A stretch of 64,000 nucleotides of DNA from an uncultured Solirubrobacterales bacterium (GTDB taxonomy: Bacteria; Actinomycetota; Thermoleophilia; Solirubrobacterales; 70-9). Positions 50,789 to 60,231 of the stretch are shown here, one piece after another; position 1 is the first letter of the stretch, and every line of letters starts with the position of its first letter. Both the position numbers and the translations under genes were made by a program. The notes under the pieces were generated by a model. The model saw nothing but the letters and a program-made list of their open reading frames with translations. It was not told the origin of the DNA and ran no database searches. The DNA lies in assembly GCA_903939845.1 (NCBI GenBank), contig CAJAIJ010000032.1, forward strand, positions 1-64,000. Reading direction: 5' to 3'.

Positions 50789-52116
50789 TGTACCGACAGA
50801 GGTCCATCTCATCACCGCGAGGTCGGGGGACCGACGCCGCCCTCTCCGGCCTCGCCGGGAGAGCCGTGGCCCTGAGGGTCGCGGACCTGCGCTCGGTCCT
50901 GGTCGCTGTCGTCGTGCTGTTGGTCGCCCTCTCATGGGTATCCGTGGCCGAGTCCCGGGAGAAGCCGCCTCGCCTCGATGCGAAGGCGTGGATCCTGATC
51001 GACGAGAGGGACGGGTTCGTCCTCGCCGGTAGTGCCGTGGACCGTCGGCTCCCGATGGCCAGCACGACGAAGCTGATGACCGCATACCTGGCGATTCGGC
51101 GACTGCCTCCTGGCCGGATCGTCACGGCTCCCCAGTACGACTCGGATCCGGTCGAGTCCCTGATGGGCCTGGAGGCCGGCCAGCGGGTCTCGGTGCGGGA
51201 CCTGCTGCTCGGACTCATCCTCTTGAGCGGCAATGACGCCGCCGTTGCCCTGGCCGAGGCAGTCTCCGGCTCGGTCCCGGACTTCGTCACCTTGATGAAC
51301 AGGACCGCGCGGAGGCTCGGGCTCGAAGACACCTCCTACGGGAACCCGATCGGCCTCGATGCCCCCGACCACTACTCCAGCGCTGCTGACCTCGCGGTGC
51401 TCTCCCGGATCCTGATGGAGATCCCGCGGTTCGCCCGAATCGCCGGCCTCAGGGAGGCGACCCTGACCAGCTACAGGCCACCGGTCGAGATCGTCAACAC
51501 CAATGAGTTCGTGCTCTACAACGACTGGGCCACCGGGATCAAGACCGGGGCCACCACCAAGGCCGGCTACCTGCTGTCATCGGCTGGAACCCGGAAGGGT
51601 GCCGACCTGATCGGGGTCGTCGTCGGGACCGACTCGGAGGCGGCCCGGGATGCAGAGACGGTCGAATTGATGGATTTCGGATTCTCCCGCTACTCGGAGC
51701 GCAGACCCCTCAGGCGAGGCGTCGTGGTGACCTCGGTCCCGATCAGGTTCAGGGACGGAAGCGAGCTCAGTCTGGTGCCGCAGCGTCCGGTCGTGGTCGG
51801 TGTCCGCGAGCGGCAGCGGTTGACCGTTCGCCTGGCAGTGCCTGACGAGGTCGAAGGTCCGATCTCCCGGGGACAGAGGGTGGGCTTCGCGACGGTGCTG
51901 CTGGCCGGCCAGAGGGTCGCCCGGGTAGGCCTTCTGGCCCGTTCAGGAGTCACGGCTCCGACCCTTCCCGAGAAGGTCGAGGGCTTCGTCACCGAGAACT
52001 TTCTTCTGGTCATCGGAGCGGTTTTCGCAATAATGACTGCGGCTCTGGTCTACCGCCGGAGACGGACCAGGAAGGCGAAGGACAAGTTGAGACGACTGGG
52101 CAGGAGGCGGAGTTGA
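50788..52116 (+). CDS. D-alanyl-D-alanine carboxypeptidase (DacB/PBP5 type)
   Basis: This 442-aa S11 peptidase trims the terminal D-Ala of peptidoglycan stem peptides outside the membrane. It has an N-terminal signal/anchor near residue 45, catalytic STTK near 92, SGN (LLSGNDAAVALAE) near 148, and KTG (GIKTGAT) near 252. A beta domain follows (about 310-400), then a C-terminal membrane helix and a basic tail (RRRRTRKAKDK), giving two anchors. It overlaps the LysM gene upstream and the PfkB gene downstream. Confidence 0.93.
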   Translation: MYRQRSISSPRGRGTDAALSGLAGRAVALRVADLRSVLVAVVVLLVALSWVSVAESREKPPRLDAKAWILIDERDGFVLAGSAVDRRLPMASTTKLMTAYLAIRRLPPGRIVTAPQYDSDPVESLMGLEAGQRVSVRDLLLGLILLSGNDAAVALAEAVSGSVPDFVTLMNRTARRLGLEDTSYGNPIGLDAPDHYSSAADLAVLSRILMEIPRFARIAGLREATLTSYRPPVEIVNTNEFVLYNDWATGIKTGATTKAGYLLSSAGTRKGADLIGVVVGTDSEAARDAETVELMDFGFSRYSERRPLRRGVVVTSVPIRFRDGSELSLVPQRPVVVGVRERQRLTVRLAVPDEVEGPISRGQRVGFATVLLAGQRVARVGLLARSGVTAPTLPEKVEGFVTENFLLVIGAVFAIMTAALVYRRRRTRKAKDKLRRLGRRRS

Positions 52117-53072
52117 TTCTCTCGGTAACCCTGAACGTAGCGATCGACCGGGCCGTCGTCGTTCCGAATTTCGCTCTCGGCAGGAGACACCGTTCGGTCG
52201 AGAGCCGAACCGCTGCCGGCGGCAAGGGCGTCAACGTGGCCCGCGCCCTCTCACTGCTCGACAGGCCCGTGATCGCGACCGGATTCGTCGGTGGGCTGAA
52301 CGGCGAGCAGGTGATCCAGCAGCTTCAGCGAGAGGCGATCCTCACCGATTTCACCCGGGTTGCCGAAGAGACGCGGATCAACCTGGCCGTGGTCGAACCG
52401 TCCACCGGCGAGCAGACCGAGATCAACGAGCGGGGTCCTGCCGTCTCCGAGGCCGAGGCCGAGGCCTTCGTCGAGCGTCTCGACTACCTGGCACGCGGGG
52501 CCGCCATCTGCGTTCTCGCCGGCTCCTTGCCGCCGGGAATCGAGCCGGACTTCTACGCACGCCTGATCGAGATCCTCAAGGGCCACGGGGTCACGGTCGT
52601 GCTCGACACCGAAGGCCAGGCTATGTCTGCAGGGATCAAGGCCGGGCCCTCGATGATCACCCCCAACCGGGTCGAGGCCGAGGAGTTGATCGGACGTGAG
52701 GTCGAAAGCCGCACCGAACTCGCCGAGGCCCTGACCGAACTGACCGGCCTCGGATCGGCCGAGGCGGCCGTGACCCTGCCTGAGGGCTGCCTGGCAATCG
52801 TCGGAGAAGGGGCCGACCGTCGGGTCCTGGAGGCGACGATCGACCCGCTGGAGCCGATCTCCCGGGGTGGCTCCGGAGACGCCTTCGTTGCCGGCTACGT
52901 CGCCGCGATCTACGACGGAAAGGGTCGCGAAGAGAGTCTCGCCTACGGGGTTGCCTGTGGGGCGGAGTCGACCCAGCACCTCGGCGCCGGATGGGTGGAT
53001 CGGCTCAACGCCGAACGCCTGCTCGACGAGGTTCGGGTCCAGCAGGTAGACGTCTCGACTCCCGTCGGCTGA
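52113..53072 (+). CDS. PfkB-family sugar kinase (1-phosphofructokinase-like)
   Basis: This 319-aa ribokinase-fold enzyme most resembles FruK/LacC-type hexose-phosphate kinases: SVTLNVAIDRAVVVPNF, AAGGKGVNVARAL, INERGPAVS and LAGSLPPGI. The anion-hole motif normally GAGD is GGSGDAFVAG here (near residue 252); the catalytic Asp is kept. The substrate is probably fructose-1-phosphate or tagatose-6-phosphate, but no PTS gene is nearby. TTG 52113 has AGGAGG upstream and overlaps the preceding stop (TTGA). Confidence 0.88.
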   Translation: MILSVTLNVAIDRAVVVPNFALGRRHRSVESRTAAGGKGVNVARALSLLDRPVIATGFVGGLNGEQVIQQLQREAILTDFTRVAEETRINLAVVEPSTGEQTEINERGPAVSEAEAEAFVERLDYLARGAAICVLAGSLPPGIEPDFYARLIEILKGHGVTVVLDTEGQAMSAGIKAGPSMITPNRVEAEELIGREVESRTELAEALTELTGLGSAEAAVTLPEGCLAIVGEGADRRVLEATIDPLEPISRGGSGDAFVAGYVAAIYDGKGREESLAYGVACGAESTQHLGAGWVDRLNAERLLDEVRVQQVDVSTPVG

Positions 53073-53228
53073 GCCGGCTGGCCTTATCCCGATTTTCACA
53101 TGCCGCCGTCAGGTGGCGCCTAGATTTTGGCCACATACTCGGACTCTCCTTCCGGGTCTTGTGACGACAGGCGACGGGTCCGGCCTCGGGCCGCTGGTCC
53201 AGGACTGAAACCCGATTGCCTCCCCTGT

Positions 53229-53252
53229 GGAACCCGGCGCAAGCCGGGTTCC
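53229..53252 (+). terminator. GNRA-loop hairpin in the guaB3 upstream region
   Basis: GGAACCCGGC and GCCGGGTTCC form a perfect 10-bp stem with a GCAA tetraloop, followed by CCTTTA. It lies in the 269-nt gap after the PfkB gene and before the TAGAAT at 53281. A terminator for the upstream operon is the simplest reading. The rest of the gap shows no other clear structure. Confidence 0.6.
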
Positions 53253-53280
53253 CCTTTACGGGCCAGTACCCGCGCCTGAC

Positions 53281-53286
53281 TAGAAT
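53281..53286 (+). promoter_or_regulatory. Probable -10 element of guaB3-guaA
   Basis: TAGAAT lies 55 nt before the TTG start at 53342, giving a leadered mRNA with a GGAGG ribosome-binding site. Confidence 0.45.
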
Positions 53287-53341
53287 CGTCCGACCGTGTT
53301 CGTAGTCTCCCCACCTCACTCGAAGCCCTGGAGGACACCCA

Positions 53342-54547
53342 TTGGAAATTGAGATCGGCCGAGGAAAGAAGGGCCGCAGGGCCTACGGATTCGACGACGT
53401 GGCAATCGTGCCTTCTCGTCGCACCCGTGACCCAGACGACATCGACATAAGCTGGACCCTCGGCCCTTACCGGTTCGACCTCCCGTTGGTCGCTTCGGCC
53501 ATGGACGGAGTGGTGAGTCCCGAGACGGCCATCCTCGTCCACAGGCTGGGCGGCCTCGGAGTCCTCAACCTCGAGGGGATCTGGTCCCGTTTCGAGGATG
53601 CCGACGAGAAGCTGGCCGAGATCTCGACGGCATCGAAGGACGAGGCGACCCGCCTGATGCAGGAGATCTACACGGAACCCGTCAAGCCCGAGTTGATTGC
53701 CAAGAGGGTTGCCGAGATCAAGGATGCCGGAGCGGTTGCCTGCGGCTCGCTGACTCCCCAGAAGGTCCGGGAGCACTACGAGGTCGCGGTCGAGGCCGGA
53801 CTCGACATCCTCGTGATCCAGGGGACGGTGATTTCCGCCGAGCACGTTTCGACCACGGTCGAGCCACTGAACCTGAAGGAGTTCATCGCCGAGGTGCCGG
53901 TTCCGACCGTGGTCGGGGGCTGCGCCTCCTACTCCACCGGCCTGCACCTGATGAGGACCGGAGCCGTGGGCGTGCTGGTCGGGGTCGGGCCGGGTGCGGC
54001 CTGTACCACCAGGGGCGTCCTCGGCATCGGGGTTCCCCAGGCGACGGCCATAGCCGACGTCGCGGCCGCTCGTGCCCAGCACATGCTCGAGACCGGTGAA
54101 TACGTCAACGTGATCGGTGACGGAGGGATGAGGACCGGGGGAGATGTCTCCAAGGCGATCGCCTGCGGTGCCGATGCCGTGATGATCGGGTCACCTCTGG
54201 CCCGAGCCAAAGAGGCGCCAGGGCGCGGCTTCCACTGGGGTATGGCCACCTTCCATCCATCGCTTCCGAGAGGAACCAGGGTCACCACCGTCCAGGACGG
54301 GACGATGGAGGAGATCCTGCTCGGTCCGGCCCACGAGAACGACGGCACTTTCAATCTGATGGGCGCCCTCAGGACCTCGATGGCAACTTGTGGCTACGAG
54401 GACATCCGGTCATTCCAGAGGGCCGAAGTCATGGTTGCCCCGGCGCTCATGAGCGAGGGCAAGAAGCTCCAGAACGAACAGTCCGTCGGCATGGGTTCGA
54501 ACGGCCGCGCTGCGGTCTCGGCCGGAGTCGGCGTGGCCGACGACTGA
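53342..54547 (+). CDS. guaB3: GuaB3-family IMP dehydrogenase-related protein
   Basis: This 401-aa TIM-barrel protein belongs to the actinobacterial GuaB3 group, lacking CBS domains. The opening [33 protein letters not shown] is diagnostic. The catalytic Cys lies in [13 protein letters not shown] (near residue 220), and [26 protein letters not shown] is the phosphate-binding strand. Its exact reaction (IMP dehydrogenase or a related one) is not settled for all members. The start is TTG 53342 with GGAGG upstream. It overlaps guaA. Confidence 0.92.
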   Translation: MEIEIGRGKKGRRAYGFDDVAIVPSRRTRDPDDIDISWTLGPYRFDLPLVASAMDGVVSPETAILVHRLGGLGVLNLEGIWSRFEDADEKLAEISTASKDEATRLMQEIYTEPVKPELIAKRVAEIKDAGAVACGSLTPQKVREHYEVAVEAGLDILVIQGTVISAEHVSTTVEPLNLKEFIAEVPVPTVVGGCASYSTGLHLMRTGAVGVLVGVGPGAACTTRGVLGIGVPQATAIADVAAARAQHMLETGEYVNVIGDGGMRTGGDVSKAIACGADAVMIGSPLARAKEAPGRGFHWGMATFHPSLPRGTRVTTVQDGTMEEILLGPAHENDGTFNLMGALRTSMATCGYEDIRSFQRAEVMVAPALMSEGKKLQNEQSVGMGSNGRAAVSAGVGVADD

Positions 54548-56094
54548 TGTCGGAGGCCAAAACCGAGGAGGTGCTGGTCCTCGACTTCGGGGGCCAGTAC
54601 TCCCAGCTGATCGCTCGTCGCATCAGGGAGTGCGGGGTCTTTTCGGAACTCCTCCCGGCCAGCACCGAGACCGCAAAGGTTCTGGAGCGCAAGCCGAAGG
54701 CGATCGTGCTCTCGGGCGGCCCAGCCTCGGTGCATGATCCCGGGGCGCCGGATTTTCCCCGTGACCTGATCGGTCTCGACGTCCCGGTGCTGGGCATCTG
54801 TTACGGGATGCAGGCGATGGCGAAGGCCCTCGGGGGCGAGGTCAAGGAGGCCGAGTCGGGCGAGTTCGGACGGACAGACCTGACCGTCGTGGGAGATGGC
54901 GGGATCCTGCTGGGAGGCCTGCCGAGGGAACAGACCTGCTGGATGAGCCACAGGGATGCCGTCTTCGCGGCACCCGAAGGGTTCGTCGCGACGGCCGCCA
55001 CCCCGGGATCGCCGGTCGCCGCAATCGAGTCAGGCGAGCGGGGGATGTACGGGATCCAGTTCCATCCCGAGGTGGTCCACACTCCCTTCGGGACCGAGGT
55101 GCTCAACCGGTTCCTGAGAGAGGTGGCCGGATGCACCTCCCAATGGAGTCCTGCTTCGGTCGTCGCCGAGCAGGTCGAGGCGATCCGGAACCAGGTCGGA
55201 GACTCGAAGGTGATCTGCGGACTGTCGGGAGGGGTCGACTCCTCGGTAGCCGCCCGTCTCGTCTATGAGGCGATCGGAGAGAAGTTGACCTGTGTATTCG
55301 TCGATCACGGGCTGATGCGGGCCAATGAGGCCGAGCAGGTCGTCGAGGCCTTCAGTGGGTTCGGCATACCGCTCGTCCACGTCGATGCCGAGGAGAGGTT
55401 CCTCGCGAGGCTGGCGGGAGAGACCGATCCCGAAACCAAGAGGAAGATCATCGGAGAGGAGTTCATCCGGGTCTTCGAGGAGGAGGCCCGCAGGATCGAG
55501 GATGTCGACTATCTCGTTCAGGGCACGCTCTATTCCGACGTGATCGAATCGGGCGGCAGTGACCATGCCGCGACGATCAAGTCCCACCACAACGTCGGTG
55601 GCCTGCCCGATGATCTCGATTTCGAACTCGTCGAGCCGCTGCGAATGCTGTTCAAGGACGAGGTCAGGGCAGTGGGGACCGAGCTCGGCCTGCCCGACAG
55701 GATGGTCTGGCGACAGCCCTTTCCGGGACCGGGTCTCGGAATTCGAATCGTGGGAGGCGAGGTCAACAAGGAGAGGCTCGACATCCTGCGCGCAGCTGAC
55801 GCGATCCTCCAGGAGGAGATCCGGGCCGGTGAGCTCTACCGGGAGCTCTGGCAGTCGTTCTGCGTCCTGCCGGCGATCAGGTCTGTCGGGGTCCAGGGTG
55901 ACGGCAGGACTTACGCCTACCCGATCGTGATCAGAGCGGTCACATCAGAGGATGCGATGACGGCCGACTGGGCCCGACTTCCCTACGACCTGCTCGAGAA
56001 GGTCTCGAATCGGATCATCAACGAGGTCCAGGGCGTGAACCGAGTCGCACTGGACATCTCTTCGAAGCCTCCGGCCACCATCGAGTGGGAGTAG
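54547..56094 (+). CDS. guaA: GMP synthase (glutamine-hydrolysing)
   Basis: This 515-aa enzyme amidates XMP to GMP. The N-terminal class I glutaminase domain has the Cys in GICYGMQ near residue 84 and His-Glu in FHPEV. The ATP pyrophosphatase domain has the PP-loop SGGVDSS near 228 and the C-terminal dimerisation domain ends [11 protein letters not shown] 54547 overlaps the guaB3 stop (TGATG), so GuaB3 and GuaA act in the same purine branch. Confidence 0.96.
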   Translation: MSEAKTEEVLVLDFGGQYSQLIARRIRECGVFSELLPASTETAKVLERKPKAIVLSGGPASVHDPGAPDFPRDLIGLDVPVLGICYGMQAMAKALGGEVKEAESGEFGRTDLTVVGDGGILLGGLPREQTCWMSHRDAVFAAPEGFVATAATPGSPVAAIESGERGMYGIQFHPEVVHTPFGTEVLNRFLREVAGCTSQWSPASVVAEQVEAIRNQVGDSKVICGLSGGVDSSVAARLVYEAIGEKLTCVFVDHGLMRANEAEQVVEAFSGFGIPLVHVDAEERFLARLAGETDPETKRKIIGEEFIRVFEEEARRIEDVDYLVQGTLYSDVIESGGSDHAATIKSHHNVGGLPDDLDFELVEPLRMLFKDEVRAVGTELGLPDRMVWRQPFPGPGLGIRIVGGEVNKERLDILRAADAILQEEIRAGELYRELWQSFCVLPAIRSVGVQGDGRTYAYPIVIRAVTSEDAMTADWARLPYDLLEKVSNRIINEVQGVNRVALDISSKPPATIEWE

Positions 56095-56104
56095 GTCCGA
56101 CCCC

Positions 56105-56551
56105 TCAGGCGCAGCGGTCACAGGTGCCGCGCAGCGTCACCTCGTGGCCTTCGATCGTGAAGCCGTCACCGGCGCTCACTTCGTGAATGGCGCTTTCGAG
56201 CCGCTCGTCCTCGAATGGCAGGACTCGGCCACACCGGTTGCAAACCAGGTGGTGATGGTGATGACCGGTCGGATCGACTCTTTCGAACGCGGTTGAGTCG
56301 CGGCCCAGATCGACCCGCTGCACCAGCCCGAGTTCCTCGAGCTGTTCGAGCGTCCTGTACACCGAAGCTCGACCGACACGATCGAGCTCACGATCGATTT
56401 CGAGCGCAGTGACCGCACAGTCTCTGGTTGCAAGGAAATCGATCACCTTCCTCCTCGATCCGCCACGGCGATAGCCCGCAGCATCGAGTTCCGAAAGGGC
56501 ATGGTCGGACCAGGTGTCCGACGGGCGCTTCCGTGTCGAGGTGGTGCTCAT
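56105..56551 (-). CDS. zur: Fur-family regulator, probable Zur
   Basis: This 148-aa Fur-fold repressor has the winged helix (RRKVIDFLATRDCAVTALEIDREL, GRASVYRTLEQLEELGLVQRVD) and the metal domain HHHHHLVCNRCGRVLPFED with a second CxxC (GTCDRCA) forming the structural zinc site. The adjacent zinc-importer genes make zinc the likely signal, though PerR or Fur specificity cannot be excluded from sequence alone. TAGAAT 6 nt before the ATG suggests leaderless expression. Its stop is convergent with guaA. Confidence 0.9.
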   Translation of the reverse strand: MSTTSTRKRPSDTWSDHALSELDAAGYRRGGSRRKVIDFLATRDCAVTALEIDRELDRVGRASVYRTLEQLEELGLVQRVDLGRDSTAFERVDPTGHHHHHLVCNRCGRVLPFEDERLESAIHEVSAGDGFTIEGHEVTLRGTCDRCA

Positions 56552-56557
56552 GGCCGG

Positions 56558-56563
56558 ATTCTA
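56558..56563 (-). promoter_or_regulatory. Probable -10 element of zur
   Basis: TAGAAT on the minus strand, 6 nt before the ATG at 56551. This may be a separate promoter inside the importer operon. Confidence 0.4.
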
Positions 56564-57403
56564 GCCCGGCCCAAACGCAGGAAATCGGATCCGGACCGCA
56601 CTGATGGCCGCGGCGACGAGGAATGAGGCCAGGATGAAGACGACGACCGAGGCACCGGCCGCTGTCTTCAGGTGGAAAGACGCGTAGATCCCGGCAAGAC
56701 CGGAAATGCTTGCAACGAAGGCTGAGGTCAGGATCATCGGAAGCATCCTCCTGGTCAGCAAGCGGGCGGTAGCAGCCGGTCCAACCAGGAGAGCCGCAAC
56801 CAGGAGGGTCCCGAGGGCCTGGACGGAGACGAGGATCGTGACCGAAACAAGGACCAGAAGGATCACGTTGACCACAGCTGCAGGGATCCGGGCGAAGCCT
56901 GCGGCATCACCATCGAAACCGACTGCGAGAAGACGAGGATGCAGGAGCCAGATGATCGCCACGACGACGAGTGTGGCGACGGCCGAAATCAGGATCTGGG
57001 CATCGGTCGTGCCCAGCAGGTTTCCGAACAGGAGCTCCCCGACCCCGGTCGGCGAAGAGGGCGAGAGCGCCAGGAGAATCCCTGCCCCGAAAAGGGTGGT
57101 GACGACGACGGCTACGGCCGTGTCGGGATCCGACATCCGGACTCTCGTCGCCACGGCAACCAGAACTCCGGCCACGACTATTCCGACCGCTCCCCCGAGC
57201 AGCAGCGGGAGGCCGACCAGACCGGCCAACACCAGGCCGGGAAGCATCCCGTGGGCCAGCGACTCGGCACCGTAGGAGAGCCTGTAGAGGACCACCCAGC
57301 AACCGAGCACGCCTCCGGCGATCCCGAGGATCGTCATCTCGACCAGTGCACGCCAGGTGGTCCCGTAGGAGAGAGGTTCGATCAGGAGCTCGGCCAGGTT
57401 CAT
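56561..57403 (-). CDS. znuB: Zinc ABC transporter permease
   Basis: This 280-aa ABC-3-family metal permease has about eight membrane helices. Family marks are LGCWVVLYRLSYGAESLAHGMLPGLVLAGL, FGAGILLALSPSSPTGVGELLFGNLLG and LLVGPAATARLLTRRM. The frame continues upstream but ATG 57403 is the natural start; the part before it is a His-encoding antisense of znuC's end. It lies 7 nt after the znuC stop and 9 nt before zur. Confidence 0.92.
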   Translation of the reverse strand: MNLAELLIEPLSYGTTWRALVEMTILGIAGGVLGCWVVLYRLSYGAESLAHGMLPGLVLAGLVGLPLLLGGAVGIVVAGVLVAVATRVRMSDPDTAVAVVVTTLFGAGILLALSPSSPTGVGELLFGNLLGTTDAQILISAVATLVVVAIIWLLHPRLLAVGFDGDAAGFARIPAAVVNVILLVLVSVTILVSVQALGTLLVAALLVGPAATARLLTRRMLPMILTSAFVASISGLAGIYASFHLKTAAGASVVVFILASFLVAAAISAVRIRFPAFGPG

Positions 57404-57410
57404 CCCGCCC

Positions 57411-58220
57411 TCAATGCCCGTGGCCGTGGCCGTGGTCGTGGTGGTGGTGGGGTGGCAGCACTCCTTCACCCGGATGGCCCGGGATCTCGACGATCTGGCC
57501 CCCGTAGGTGCGCTCCAGCACCTTTCGATCGAGGACCTCGGCAGGCGGACCCCAGGCGATCTGTTCCCGATTCAGGCAGAGAACGCGATCCCAGTCCATC
57601 GTCTGGTCGACGTCGTGGGTCGCGATCATCACCGATTTCCCCTCGGCGGCGAGGTCGAGGATCAGCCGGTCGAGACGCTCGGCGCTAGGTGAGTCGAGGC
57701 CGGAGTAGGGCTCGTCGAGGAGCAGCAGGTCGGCCTCGGCCGAGAGGGCTCGGGCGATCAGGACCCGCTGTCGCTGCCCACCCGAAAGCTCGCCGAATGA
57801 GGAGTCGGCGAGCTCGCGCATCCCGACCATCCCGAGTGCCTCGAGGGAGATCTCCCGCTCGCGACGTCCCGGCCTCCTCCACCAGGGAAGGCCGGCAAGC
57901 GTTCCCATCCTTGCGACATCGAGGCAGGTCACGGGGTAGTCGAGTCTCGACCGGTCCGACTGGGGAACGGTGCTGCAGGAGACCCCGATCACCAGGGCGC
58001 CGGCCGCGGGTTCGAGCGTTCCCAGGAGCGCCCGGAAGAGGGTCGTCTTCCCGCCTCCATTGGGGCCGAGCACCCCGACCGTCATTCCGGCCTCCAGTTC
58101 GAACTCGACCCCGGTCAGGACCGGAGCCCCGTCGTACCCGATCGCCAGGTCCCTGGCCATCGCGACCGGTCCGCCGAGCCCCGGGCCAGAGGGGGGAATC
58201 GTCTTGCCGGGAGGGTTCAT
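57411..58220 (-). CDS. znuC: Zinc ABC transporter ATP-binding protein with His tail
   Basis: This 269-aa ATPase has Walker A GPNGGGKTT near residue 53, signature LSGGQRQRVLIARAL, Walker B LLLLDEPYSGLD and the switch His in IATHDVD. The last 15 residues are a His/Asp/Gly tail (PPHHHHDHGHGHGH) that could bind zinc near the transporter's cytoplasmic face. It overlaps the fused permease gene by 4 nt (ATGA). Confidence 0.93.
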   Translation of the reverse strand: MNPPGKTIPPSGPGLGGPVAMARDLAIGYDGAPVLTGVEFELEAGMTVGVLGPNGGGKTTLFRALLGTLEPAAGALVIGVSCSTVPQSDRSRLDYPVTCLDVARMGTLAGLPWWRRPGRREREISLEALGMVGMRELADSSFGELSGGQRQRVLIARALSAEADLLLLDEPYSGLDSPSAERLDRLILDLAAEGKSVMIATHDVDQTMDWDRVLCLNREQIAWGPPAEVLDRKVLERTYGGQIVEIPGHPGEGVLPPHHHHDHGHGHGH

Positions 58221-60190
58221 TCGAACTCGCAGGAAACCTTCCCACCCGAAAGTCCGCCGGCGATCTGGTCGGCATTGAATTCCATCATTCCGATGTAGGT
58301 GCCGGCATCCGAGTCGGCCGGCCCGAGCGTGTCTCCGTAGAGCGAGTACTCGGCCGATGCCCCTGTATCCCGGGCGATCGCCTCGGCCGTGGTGCTCGGA
58401 ACCGAGCTCTCGGGGAACACGGCCTTCACCCCCTCGGACCGGATCGTCTCCTCGAGCTCCGCGAGATCACCTGCCGAGGGCTCGGCCTGTGTGGTCAGGG
58501 CCGGGATCACCGTCCCGATCACCTCGATTCCGTAACGGTTTGCGAAGTAGCCGAAGGCCTCGTGGTCGGTGACCAGCTTCCTTTCCGACACCGGGATACG
58601 GTCGATGCAGACCTCTATCGCGTTGTCGAGCGTGGCGAGTTCCCTCTCGTATGAGCGGGCGTTCGCGGCGAATGCCGACTTTGCCTCCGGGTCGACCTGG
58701 CCCAGGACGGCGGCAACCCTGGCCGTCGCTGCCTCGACATTCGTCGGGTCGTGCCACCAGTGGGAGTCGACCTCCTCCTCACCGTGACCGTGCTCTTCGC
58801 CCTTGGCCTTTTCCTCGGCGTGGCCGTGCTCTTCGCCCTTGGCCTTCTCCCCGCCGTGGTCGTGACCGTGCTCTTCGCCCTTGGCCTTTTCCTCGGCGTG
58901 GCCGTGCTCTTCGCCCTTGGCCTTCTCCCCGCCGTGGCCGTGGCCGTGCTCTTCGCCCTTGGCCTCTTCTCCGGCGTGACCGTGACCGTCCTCGCCGCCT
59001 TCCAGCTTGACCGGTATGCCCATTCCGAGATCGACGACCCTTGCCTCGCTGCCGCTGTCCTCGATCAGCTCCTCGACCCACTCGTCGAGATGTCCGCCAT
59101 TGATGAAGACCACGTCGGCGTCCGGGAATGCCGCGACATCGGAGGGTCGGGGTTCGTAATCGTGAGGATCGGTATTCGGCTGGAGGAGCTGGGTCACCTG
59201 GACTTCATCGCCCCCTACCTCACGGACGACGTCTGCGATCTGGGTCGTAGTCGCGATGACCGACACGGTCTTGCCGGTGCCGCCTTCTGAGTCGCCCCCC
59301 GAGCCGCACCCGGCAAGGAAGCCCCCTCCCACAGCAATGGCCCCGACCACTCCGAGCGCCCGGCGGGATCTCCGGCCCGAGAAGAGTGCCTTACCGATGG
59401 CAACGAGACCGAACACGGCACCACTCAGGACCGCGATCGTTGCTCCCGGAGGAACGTTGGTCTCGACCGAGAGCCAGATTCCGGCCGTACCCTCGACAGC
59501 CACGAGCACCAGGGTGCCGGCCTGAAGGGTCGAGACCTTCCTCGTGACCAATCGAACCGTGGCTGCGGGAACTACCAGTAGAGCGATGACAAGGAGGGCG
59601 CCGATCGCGTTCAGGGTGGCGATCACGACCACGGTGACCGTGACCAGCAGGGCGACATCGAACCAGCGCGACCCCGAACCGACTTCCGTCGCAGTTTCCT
59701 CGTCGAAGCCCCTGGCCAGCCAGTGTCGGGAGAAGAGGACCGAAGCAGCGACCGCAAGAAGGGCAGTTCCGGCTGCGAATACGAGGTCATCAGTTCCGAT
59801 CGAGAGCAGGGACCCGAACAGCAGAGAGTCCACGTTCGCGCCGGAGGAAAAGACGTCGCTGGCAAGGATCACGCCGATCGCAAGGAATCCGACCAGCCCG
59901 AGGGCCGTGATCGCGTCCGTGGCCGCGTTCCTGACACGGCCGAGGATCGAGGTGAGCACGGTGAACACTCCCGCCGTCCCGAATGCGAGTAGCTGCGGAG
60001 AGAGGCCGACCCCGTCGGCGAGCACCAGTCCGGGAAAGGTCGAGATCCCGACGGCGTGGGAATAGAAGGAAAGGGCTCGAAGAACGATCCAGGGGCCTAT
60101 CAGCCCGGCGGCAACTGACAGGAGGAGGACCTCCACGGTCGCTCGCTGGACGAAAGGCAGGGCGAAGGGGTCGATCAATGACTCGAACAA
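58217..60190 (-). CDS. Fused zinc permease and zinc-binding protein (ZnuB-ZnuA)
   Basis: This is one 657-aa polypeptide. Residues 1 to about 275 are a second ABC-3 permease (SFYSHAVGISTFPGLVLADG, VLASDVFSSGANVDSLLFGSLL). A basic stretch (GRRSRRALG), hydrophobic segment and intact lipobox LAGC near residue 295 follow, then a complete cluster-9 binding protein with TTQIADVVREVGG, LLQPNTDPHDYEPRPSD, the zinc-loop repeats, DSHWWHDPTNV, TDHEAFGYFANRYG and a C-terminal GGKVSCEFE. TTG 60190 follows GGAG and lies 42 nt after the Zur palindrome. TTG 60250 is possible but would begin inside the operator. Fusion forces a 1:1 ratio unless it is cleaved at the lipobox. Confidence 0.9.
   Translation of the reverse strand: MFESLIDPFALPFVQRATVEVLLLSVAAGLIGPWIVLRALSFYSHAVGISTFPGLVLADGVGLSPQLLAFGTAGVFTVLTSILGRVRNAATDAITALGLVGFLAIGVILASDVFSSGANVDSLLFGSLLSIGTDDLVFAAGTALLAVAASVLFSRHWLARGFDEETATEVGSGSRWFDVALLVTVTVVVIATLNAIGALLVIALLVVPAATVRLVTRKVSTLQAGTLVLVAVEGTAGIWLSVETNVPPGATIAVLSGAVFGLVAIGKALFSGRRSRRALGVVGAIAVGGGFLAGCGSGGDSEGGTGKTVSVIATTTQIADVVREVGGDEVQVTQLLQPNTDPHDYEPRPSDVAAFPDADVVFINGGHLDEWVEELIEDSGSEARVVDLGMGIPVKLEGGEDGHGHAGEEAKGEEHGHGHGGEKAKGEEHGHAEEKAKGEEHGHDHGGEKAKGEEHGHAEEKAKGEEHGHGEEEVDSHWWHDPTNVEAATARVAAVLGQVDPEAKSAFAANARSYERELATLDNAIEVCIDRIPVSERKLVTDHEAFGYFANRYGIEVIGTVIPALTTQAEPSAGDLAELEETIRSEGVKAVFPESSVPSTTAEAIARDTGASAEYSLYGDTLGPADSDAGTYIGMMEFNADQIAGGLSGGKVSCEFE
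58795..58985. repeat. Tandem 42/36-bp repeats encoding the His-rich zinc loop
   Basis: The DNA alternates 42-bp and 36-bp units, giving a 78-bp higher-order repeat of two copies plus a partial one. The encoded protein (minus strand) alternates a 14-residue KGEEHGHxHGGEKA unit with a 12-residue KGEEHGHAEEKA unit. Such loops in ZnuA collect zinc. Repeat number may vary between strains. Confidence 0.85.
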
Positions 60191-60231
60191 GGCAGTTTCT
60201 CCGTTCAGGGCAATTACCGGCTGGATTCCAA

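Noticed and set aside
58751-59290. Plus-strand ORF resembling a repetitive membrane protein
   Set aside because: It is the antisense of the His-rich repeat region of the ZnuB-ZnuA fusion. The hydrophobic look comes from reading His/Glu/Gly codons backwards.
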